Source: Bacteroidales bacterium UBA6117
GTDB lineage: Bacteria > Bacteroidota > Bacteroidia > Bacteroidales > VadinHA17
NCBI GenBank assembly: GCA_002428385.1
Contig: DIWB01000012.1
Location: forward strand, 5,815 to 11,285
Reading direction: 5' to 3'
Length of the DNA stretch: 5,471 bases
In this document: positions 1 through 5,471 of the stretch, piece by piece
Layout: each line of letters starts with the position of its first letter
Numbering within the stretch: the stretch's first letter is position 1
Notes under the pieces: model-generated
The model's input: the letters and a program-made list of their open reading frames with translations, nothing else
Database searches by the model: none
What the model was told of the DNA's origin: nothing
Position numbers and translations under genes: made by a program

Positions 1-3000
1 ATTGAGACGGGACATTACTATGCCAAATCGGGGGCCGAAGCCACTGCCATGGGATTGAAATCGGGAGTCGACACCGACTGTGGGAATTATTACCAGGCTT
101 ATGCCCTTGAAGCCCTGAAACAGGGTCTGATAACTGAAGCAGACATGGATCTTGCTCTTGTTAATATGTTCACAATTAGGATGAGGATAGGAGAGTTTGA
201 TCCCGGTAGAAAAGTTCCCTACTCATTCATCAACACCGGCGTGGTTAATTCCCCCGGTCATATCACTCTTGCAGAGGAAGTTGCAAAAAAGACTCCGGTT
301 CTGCTCAAGAACTCTGTGGTTCAGAAGACGGGGAGAAAAGCTCTTCCTGTGCACCCGGCAGAGGTTAAGAAGATTGCCGTTATAGGTCCCCAGGCCGATA
401 AGGTTGAACTCGGACCCTATTCGGGCAGGCCTGATCCGAAACACATGGTTTCATTTCTTGCAGGTGTGAAAAACTACCTTGCGGAGAATGGAATCAATGC
501 CGAGGTTGTATACAGCGCGGGAGCAAATACTTCAAGCAGGAGCAACCTCTTTTTCGTTCTCGATTTTGAGGTCATAAAGAGCGATGGCACATCAACGAAA
601 TTTGATGCCACCAAATTCGCATCATCCTCAGATGGAATTGTTATCAGTTCAGGAATGAGCGATGAGAACTCTGTCAGGAATATCGAGGATGGGAACTGGA
701 CATCCTACAGCGGCGTTGATGTGACCAACATCGATAAGATGAAGCTAAGGCTCAATATCCCGGCCGACGGAGGTACAGTTGAAGCCAGGGTGGGTTCTCT
801 CACCGGCAATCTTCTTGCCTCTTTTGATGCCCGGCGTTCTTCTGCCGGTATGCCCGGCGGACCGTTTGGAGGAGCCAGGACACTGGATGGCAAAATAAGT
901 AAACTTGGGCTCTCCGGTCAGCAGACAATATATCTTGTTTACAGGGCAACCTCTCTCGCACCAATCGACGACGAAACTATAGCAATGGCTAAAACGGCCG
1001 ACGTTGCCATTGTTTTTACCGGCACCGATGACCAGACCGCAGGAGAAGAAGGCGACAGACTTACACTTGTGCTTCCTGGTAATCAGTACGATCTTATTAA
1101 TGCTGTGGCAGCAGTGAATTCCAACACTATTGTTATCATGCAGAGCCTTGGAATGGTTGAGGTTGAGCAATTCAGGAATAATCCCAATGTTGCAGGTATA
1201 ATCTGGAGCGGCTTTAACGGACAGGCCCAGGGCACTGCCATGGCAAGCATTGTTTTTGGTGATGCCAACCCAGGAGGAAAACTGAATGCTACATGGTACA
1301 AATCAGTCAGGGACCTTCCTCCCATAACAAATTATAACCTCAGGCCCGGCAAGGGTGGTAATGGAAGAACCTACTGGTATTTCAACAAGGATGTGTCGTA
1401 TGAATTCGGTTTCGGTCTGTCATACACCACTTTCGAATACAGCAACTTCAATATTAGCAAGACATCGATCACTCCCAACGACAAGCTAAGGGTTTGCGCG
1501 GATGTAACCAACACCGGCGATGTTGACGGCGACGAAGTGGTTCAGGTTTACCTGCTTACACCCGATTCCCCTGCATCACTCGAGCGCCCTGCCAAAAGGC
1601 TGAAAGGTTTTAAGCGGGTTACAATTGCTGCCGGCCAGACAAGGACAGTGGCCATTGACATCAAATGCTCAGACCTGTGGTTCTGGGATGGAGACAAAGG
1701 CAGTATCACTTTTGATCAGGGCATATATGTATTCGAGATCGGAGCATCCTCAAAGGATATAAAAGGTCAGGTTGAAACTGTTATGGCCGGGTCATACAAT
1801 CCGGTTCTCAAGACTGTTGTTGCTGAATGCGGCAAGGTCGTATTCAGACCGGGCAATACAGCACAGACCAGTGTTACGGCAGCCATGTCGGACGACAGCT
1901 TTTCTGATATAAAAAATACCACGATCGTTTACAAGAGCAGCAATCCGGCAGTTGTGAGTGTTGATGACAAAGGACTTGTAACGGCTAAAGAACCTGGAAG
2001 TGCATCAATAACTGCATTTGTGACTATTAACGGCAAGACTCTTTCCGACAGCTATGCAGTTAAGGTAATGCCTGATCTTAAACCGGCTTCAATTACAGTT
2101 AACGGAAAGAAGATACAGGGATTTAATCCTGACATGCACAGTTACAGTATGCTTGTTTCATCCTCATCGGCGAAAGTTCCTCAGGTAACCGTTGCCTCCC
2201 CGTATCCTGAAATCTCTGTTGATGTGATCCAGGCAAAGGCAGTTCCCGGAACAGCAGTCATCACACTTGCTGACAAGGTTACCGTCGAGAAGAACAACTA
2301 TTATATTAACTTCGGAACGAAATCGATAAGCGACGAGTTTAATAAGACAGTTGCCGGCCCTCATTGGAATTGGATAAGAGGCAACCCGGCCAACCGGAGC
2401 CTTACTAAAAAAGCAGGCTCAATAACCATTACCTCGGCAAAGGGTGATCTTCAGGCTGCTAACAACAATGCCGAAAACCTTCTTCTTCAAAGTGCAAATA
2501 CCGACTGGACCATCGACACTAAAGTGATATACTCACGCAAACCTGCAGGTTTCAGTCAGAACGGCGGCGTGATTGCATATCAGGATGATGACAATTATGT
2601 GAAACTGGTTTACGGTGCCGGAGGTGGAGGCAGGATGGGCTTTGGTTCTATGGGAGGACCCGGCTCGGTGATGCTTGCTACGGAAGAGGATGGACACTAT
2701 AAAGCCAACGCCACTCTCAGTATGGCGAATATAATTGGCGATGACAATACCCTCTGGCTGAGGCTTGTAAAGAAAGGGAGCCTGTATACTGCTTCAGTAT
2801 CGGCCGACGGAAAGACATTCAAGCCGGTCGGCAGCATCAATCTTATGCTGAAGGATATCAGTGCCGGCCTCATGGTTTGCGAAGGAGCAATGGATAACCG
2901 GTTTGCACGATTTGCGAATATGCCGGGTATGCAGCAACCAGTGCAGCCTGATTCGCCTTTCGAGGTTTCATTTGACTGGTTCCGAATCAGGAACAGTGGT

Positions 3001-3009
3001 TTGAAATGA
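1..3009 (+). CDS. GH3 family beta-glycosidase (beta-xylosidase/beta-glucosidase type), multidomain, 5'-truncated by window edge
   Basis: Glycoside hydrolase of family 3, expected to release terminal sugars (xylose, glucose or arabinose) from oligosaccharides outside the cytoplasm. The frame is open from base 1, so the ATG at 49 is internal. Numbering residues from base 1: the end of the GH3 barrel is at 1-80 (GVDTDCG at 22-28, RIGEFDP at 62-68). The GH3 second domain starts near 100 (VLLKNS, then KIAVIGPQAD at 124-133). It is interrupted at about 181-317 by a CBM6-like beta domain (DGNWTSY-type motif) and resumes with GTDDQTAGEEGDR, where Glu349 (or 350) is the candidate acid/base. FGFGLSYTTF then leads into the fibronectin-III-like domain (about 482-595, RPAKRLKGFKR). 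The tail holds a Big_2-like domain (about 601-690), a cadherin-like beta-sandwich (about 693-771) and a GH43_C2/DUF1349-like jelly roll (about 776-1002, DEFN...WNW at its start, FDWFRI at its end). The catalytic nucleophile Asp and any signal peptide lie upstream. No type IX secretion C-terminal domain is seen. The family call is firm; the substrate is inferred. Confidence 0.93.
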   Translation: METGHYYAKSGAEATAMGLKSGVDTDCGNYYQAYALEALKQGLITEADMDLALVNMFTIRMRIGEFDPGRKVPYSFINTGVVNSPGHITLAEEVAKKTPVLLKNSVVQKTGRKALPVHPAEVKKIAVIGPQADKVELGPYSGRPDPKHMVSFLAGVKNYLAENGINAEVVYSAGANTSSRSNLFFVLDFEVIKSDGTSTKFDATKFASSSDGIVISSGMSDENSVRNIEDGNWTSYSGVDVTNIDKMKLRLNIPADGGTVEARVGSLTGNLLASFDARRSSAGMPGGPFGGARTLDGKISKLGLSGQQTIYLVYRATSLAPIDDETIAMAKTADVAIVFTGTDDQTAGEEGDRLTLVLPGNQYDLINAVAAVNSNTIVIMQSLGMVEVEQFRNNPNVAGIIWSGFNGQAQGTAMASIVFGDANPGGKLNATWYKSVRDLPPITNYNLRPGKGGNGRTYWYFNKDVSYEFGFGLSYTTFEYSNFNISKTSITPNDKLRVCADVTNTGDVDGDEVVQVYLLTPDSPASLERPAKRLKGFKRVTIAAGQTRTVAIDIKCSDLWFWDGDKGSITFDQGIYVFEIGASSKDIKGQVETVMAGSYNPVLKTVVAECGKVVFRPGNTAQTSVTAAMSDDSFSDIKNTTIVYKSSNPAVVSVDDKGLVTAKEPGSASITAFVTINGKTLSDSYAVKVMPDLKPASITVNGKKIQGFNPDMHSYSMLVSSSSAKVPQVTVASPYPEISVDVIQAKAVPGTAVITLADKVTVEKNNYYINFGTKSISDEFNKTVAGPHWNWIRGNPANRSLTKKAGSITITSAKGDLQAANNNAENLLLQSANTDWTIDTKVIYSRKPAGFSQNGGVIAYQDDDNYVKLVYGAGGGGRMGFGSMGGPGSVMLATEEDGHYKANATLSMANIIGDDNTLWLRLVKKGSLYTASVSADGKTFKPVGSINLMLKDISAGLMVCEGAMDNRFARFANMPGMQQPVQPDSPFEVSFDWFRIRNSGLK

Positions 3010-3157
3010 CGTCACCCTTTGTATAGTTATACTTAAAAAAGAAAGATTCAGAAGATACGGGTAAGTGATGGGTTTAGGTTAGTTTAAGGGGGCTGTACCC
3101 GAGGTAATTTTACATTATCTTTAGCAGCCCCCTTTTTATTTTATTATTTTCCTGTTG
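3010..3157. other. Intergenic region between the GH3 and propeller genes
   Basis: This is a short AT-rich gap. It holds a small perfect inverted repeat at 3021-3032 (GTATA-GT-TATAC), a GTTTA direct repeat (3072-3076 and 3082-3086) and the terminator described separately. I see no small ORF with coding character and no RNA gene. No convincing Bacteroidetes promoter (TTTG followed 19-21 bases later by TAnnTTTG) was found. Two one-mismatch versions of the -7 element exist, TAGGTTAG at 3075-3082 and TATCTTTA at 3116-3123, but neither has a matching upstream TTTG. Confidence 0.6.
3086..3137 (+). terminator. Rho-independent terminator after the GH3 gene
   Basis: The arms AAGGGGGCTG (3086-3095) and CAGCCCCCTT (3125-3134) are perfect 10-bp reverse complements, and a T-rich run (TTTTT then ATTTTATTATTTT) follows. 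The apical region of 29 bases is long for a terminator, but it contains a second small hairpin, TACC-CGA-GGTA (3096-3106), directly stacked on the left arm. It lies 76 bases after the GH3 stop, so it most likely ends the GH3 transcript. The reverse strand lacks a comparable T run after the hairpin, so it reads as one-directional. It also sits about 20 bases before the next gene's start, which raises the question of where that gene's promoter lies. Confidence 0.85.
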
Positions 3158-4123
3158 ATGATTCACATGTTCCGACAGATACAAATTTATGGGCTGATTC
3201 TGACCGGGTGTGTTTTTCTCTCAGCCTCGTTTAGATGCACTTCATCTGCAGAGAGTGTTTCCGGTCCGGAAGGCTACAGAGATGCAGTTCCCTTCAGGGG
3301 GCAGTTCCTTGCCGTTGGCACAGGAGGAAGGATAGATTTTATTGATGCTTCAGGCTCGAAGATCAGAACCCTCAATGAGCATAGGGATGACCTGAATTGT
3401 GTCACGGTATGGGAACAGTTTGTTGTAATTGCCGGTGAAGGGGGAACGATTCTCTGGTCGGCCGATGGAGAGGTTCTTGAGAAGGCTGAAACAGGGACAG
3501 ACAAGGACATAAACGGCATAGCTGCACGTCAGGACATGATTGTTGCCGGAGCAGACGGAGGCACTCTGCTTGTTTCTGTTAACGGTAAATCATGGAATAC
3601 TATCGAACCGGGGGTGAGAGGCAACATTGTCTCGGTCGCGGCCGGTGTGTCGATGTTTATTGCGGTCACCGATGAAGGGGAGATAATCAAATCAGGTGAC
3701 GGATTGAACTGGCAGGTAACCGACTATAACAAGGAGTATTCGGGATTTTATAAGCCATGTCTGTTTCATGAGGTTGTGGCTGCAGGCAGTAACATTGTTA
3801 TCTGTGGTTGGCATCCTGATGGTTCCCCGGCCGTTATCACTTCCACACTGGGAAATGTCTGGACCGAAAGACTTCTCAACTACAGGGATGATCAGGGAAG
3901 TATTCGTTTCCTGTTAAACTGTCCCAACAGTATTGCATATGATCAGCCGCGCGACCAGTATATACTGGCTTGCGACAGGGGGGAGATATTCAGTCTGCCT
4001 TCGTGTACCAAATGCAACGCATCGGCAATCATCTCAGGAAAAAATATTCACGCCATCGCCTGTCTTGATGGCATACTGTTTTGCGGCGGCGAGGGATTCT
4101 CCGTTAACGTTGTAAAACTCTGA
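3158..4123 (+). CDS. Exported, cysteine-rich predicted beta-propeller protein of unknown function
   Basis: A protein of 321 residues with no enzyme motif that I recognise. The start is uncertain: TTG at 3155, ATG at 3158 and ATG at 3167 are in the same frame and none has a clear ribosome binding site; I chose ATG 3158. Residues about 4-26 form an N-terminal hydrophobic segment (IYGLILTGCVFLSASF), consistent with a signal peptide. From about residue 49 onward there are repeated units of the form 'hydrophobic-VGxGGxI..S.DG..W': FLAVGTGGRI, VVIAGEGGTILWSADG, MIVAGADGGTLLVSVNGKSW, MFIAVTDEGEIIKSGDGLNW, then more divergent copies around NIVICGW, YILACDRGEI and ILFCGGEG. This is the pattern of YCF48/BNR-like propellers, with six or seven blades likely. 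Nine cysteines lie in the mature chain (81, 201, 216, 255, 272, 283, 286, 302, 309), including a CxxC. It sits between two glycosidase genes, so a role in carbohydrate binding or processing is possible but only inferred. The fold call is moderate; the function is unknown. Confidence 0.82.
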   Translation: MIHMFRQIQIYGLILTGCVFLSASFRCTSSAESVSGPEGYRDAVPFRGQFLAVGTGGRIDFIDASGSKIRTLNEHRDDLNCVTVWEQFVVIAGEGGTILWSADGEVLEKAETGTDKDINGIAARQDMIVAGADGGTLLVSVNGKSWNTIEPGVRGNIVSVAAGVSMFIAVTDEGEIIKSGDGLNWQVTDYNKEYSGFYKPCLFHEVVAAGSNIVICGWHPDGSPAVITSTLGNVWTERLLNYRDDQGSIRFLLNCPNSIAYDQPRDQYILACDRGEIFSLPSCTKCNASAIISGKNIHAIACLDGILFCGGEGFSVNVVKL

Positions 4124-4130
4124 AATTACC

Positions 4131-5471
4131 TTATCTGGCACCCTTTGGCCCGTCATAGTCATATCTGAACCAGTTGAATGCAGCAATTCCCCCGTCGGTC
4201 TTCTCATTGTATGAATAGAGTCCCGGACGGCTTCCTTTCCAGAATCCGGCCGATGTCATGAACGTTTCGCCAATCGGTGTGAATTGTTTGTTGTCGATGC
4301 TGTAAAGGAACTGGTTGTTATTGCCCCTGATATCGAGTCTGACCTTTAGGTATATTTTCTTGCCTTTGAAAGCATTTTCAGAAATTATTTTTCCGTTATT
4401 TTCGGCATAGACAAACAGCTGTGATCCTTTTTTTGATATTCCAACCAGATTGTTGTTTCTTCCTCCCATACTGCAAAGGCCTGCTTTCTGCCCGTCGGCC
4501 AGACCGGTGACATCAAGTTCGGCAACTGCTTCACCTGTTGTACCCATAATTTTTTGAGTCAGTGTATTGCGGGCTTTCAGGAAGTTTTCTGATTTTCCTG
4601 CTGTCAGTGAGAGGTAGCCTGGTTTCACAGTCATTGAACAAAGTTCTTTTACCGGGTTATGGTTCCATTGCCACTGAAGGCCGGGTGAAGCAGAATTGAA
4701 ATCGTCATCCGACTGAGGGGCGGATATTTTGAAATCACCCTTGATGGCAGGTTTTTTCCACACATATACAGGTTCTCCTATTCCGTTTCTGTCAATATCG
4801 ACTCCGATCACCGGCCAGTCTTCCTGCCATGTCATTGGCTGGAGATGGACAACCCTGCCCATGGCACCGTCGGACTGGAAGTGATAGAACCACCACTCTC
4901 CGTCGGGAGTGTCGACAAGAGATCCCTGATGGGGGCCGTTGATGGGAGTGCTTCCCTTTTCGAGGACCACCTTTTTCTCATATGGTCCGTAAATTGATTT
5001 GGATCTCAGTATTGTCTGCCAGCCTCTTTCCACTCCGCCTTCCGGAATGCTCAGGTAGTAGTAGCCATTCAGTTTGTGGATCTTGGTTCCTTCGGCGACC
5101 GGGCCGGTGTAAACGGTCAGACCATCATCAAGAAGCGACTTTCCGTCGGGACTGAGCTTGTGGATTATAATCGGTCCGGCTCCCACCTTGCTGTGTCCGA
5201 GGTATCCGGTTCCGTTGTCATCCCAGAAAGGACAGGGATCTTCCCAGCCTGCAATTTCCTTTACTACTGTCAGCGGTTCCCAGGGCCCCGCAGCAGCTGG
5301 CGATGAACTCATGAAGAGTCCCTCGTCGGGTGTACAAAAATAGACCCAGAATTTATTGTCGTGCCAGCGGATGGCTGGCGCCCACGATCCCCTTCCGAAT
5401 TTTTCGTTCGAGTCATAACCCGGAAAACTTATGTGGTCATAAACCTGAGAAATTATCTTCCAGTTGATCAT
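4131..5471 (-). CDS. GH43 family glycosidase (beta-xylosidase/alpha-L-arabinofuranosidase type) with C-terminal jelly-roll module, 5'-truncated by window edge
   Basis: Glycoside hydrolase of family 43, an inverting five-bladed propeller enzyme usually acting on xylan, arabinoxylan or arabinan side chains and oligomers. Residues are numbered from the edge ATG, which is an internal Met: the MINWKIIS segment matches the usual 'D.vNW..i.h' stretch after blade one. The N-terminal catalytic base Asp and any signal peptide are therefore outside the window. Visible motifs are GSWAPAIRW (28-36), GWEDPCPFWDD with Asp78 as the pKa-modulating residue, GPVAEGTK with Glu127 as the general acid, and GPHQG with conserved His181. 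The catalytic part ends near 241 (VYVWKKP). Residues about 254-440 form a GH43_C2/X19-type concanavalin-like domain (DDFN, WQWNHNP, LKARNTLTQK, AGL, FNWFRYDYD), known in relatives to help bind xylan or complete the active site. The TAA stop is 7 bp from the stop of the converging propeller gene. No type IX sorting domain is present. The family is certain; substrate and subfamily are not. Confidence 0.94.
   Translation of the reverse strand: MINWKIISQVYDHISFPGYDSNEKFGRGSWAPAIRWHDNKFWVYFCTPDEGLFMSSSPAAAGPWEPLTVVKEIAGWEDPCPFWDDNGTGYLGHSKVGAGPIIIHKLSPDGKSLLDDGLTVYTGPVAEGTKIHKLNGYYYLSIPEGGVERGWQTILRSKSIYGPYEKKVVLEKGSTPINGPHQGSLVDTPDGEWWFYHFQSDGAMGRVVHLQPMTWQEDWPVIGVDIDRNGIGEPVYVWKKPAIKGDFKISAPQSDDDFNSASPGLQWQWNHNPVKELCSMTVKPGYLSLTAGKSENFLKARNTLTQKIMGTTGEAVAELDVTGLADGQKAGLCSMGGRNNNLVGISKKGSQLFVYAENNGKIISENAFKGKKIYLKVRLDIRGNNNQFLYSIDNKQFTPIGETFMTSAGFWKGSRPGLYSYNEKTDGGIAAFNWFRYDYDGPKGAR

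Noticed and set aside
49..51. ATG at 49 as the start of the GH3 gene
   Set aside because: The same frame is open to base 1 and encodes GH3-like sequence before it (YYAKSGAEATA), and the barrel with the nucleophile would be missing, so it is an internal Met.
745..1170. Antisense open frame of 141 codons opposite the GH3 gene
   Set aside because: It lies fully inside a clearly coding GH3 region, has low-quality composition and matches no family I know; the same holds for the other short overlapping frames.
3021..3032. Inverted repeat GTATA-GT-TATAC as an operator
   Set aside because: The arms are only 5 bp of AT-rich sequence and there is no nearby promoter; chance is a good explanation.
3206..3217. 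LTGC in the propeller protein as a lipoprotein signal (lipobox)
   Set aside because: The residues after this Cys (VFLSASF) are still hydrophobic and the segment before it is very short, so the Cys is probably within the signal-peptide core. A lipoprotein cannot be fully excluded.
4007..4018. CxxC (SCTKCN) as a heme c attachment site
   Set aside because: Heme c needs CxxCH; the residue after the second Cys is Asn.
4102..4109. CGTTAACG palindrome near the end of the propeller gene as a terminator or binding site
   Set aside because: It is 8 bp with no loop and no T run, and lies in coding sequence; it is not enough to support a function.
5469..5471. ATG at the window edge as the true start of the GH43 gene
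   Set aside because: The protein would lack the first propeller blade and the catalytic base Asp, and MINWKIIS is a known internal stretch of the family.
1..5471. CRISPR arrays, insertion sequences, tRNA or other RNA genes
   Set aside because: No regularly spaced repeats, transposase coding, terminal inverted repeats or tRNA-like cloverleaf were seen, and coding sequence fills nearly all of the window.

Overview
The window looks like a piece of a plant-polysaccharide (probably xylan or arabinoxylan) degradation region from a member of the Bacteroidetes/Bacteroidota. The evidence is the type of enzymes: a very large multidomain family 3 glycoside hydrolase (GH3) and a GH43 enzyme with a C-terminal lectin-like module. 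Their sequence style matches enzymes common in that phylum. No recognisable Shine-Dalgarno sequence precedes the one internal gene start, which also fits. No rRNA, tRNA, SusC/SusD pair, regulator, transposase or CRISPR array is visible, so assignment below phylum level is not supported.

Layout: (1) 1-3009, plus strand: the C-terminal 1002 codons of a GH3 beta-glycosidase (beta-xylosidase/beta-glucosidase type). Its start and its catalytic nucleophile lie upstream of the window. It carries a CBM6-like insert inside the second catalytic domain and a long C-terminal tail of accessory domains. (2) 3010-3157: a short intergenic region with a strong intrinsic terminator (10-bp perfect GC-rich stem plus T tract). 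(3) 3158-4123, plus strand: an exported protein of about 321 residues, predicted to be a beta-propeller of unknown function and rich in cysteine. (4) 4131-5471, minus strand: the C-terminal 446 codons of a GH43 enzyme that converges on the propeller gene with only 7 bp between stop codons. Its 5' end is also outside the window.

Working together (inference): GH3 and GH43 enzymes of these types usually remove xylose, arabinose or glucose units from oligosaccharides, so the two probably act on the same hemicellulose. Both end in the same kind of concanavalin-like jelly-roll module. The propeller protein between them has no visible catalytic signature and may be an accessory surface or periplasmic protein. 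I see no clear new system. The points most worth a second look are the cysteine-rich propeller gene, the terminator pressed against its start, and the domain stack of the GH3 enzyme.
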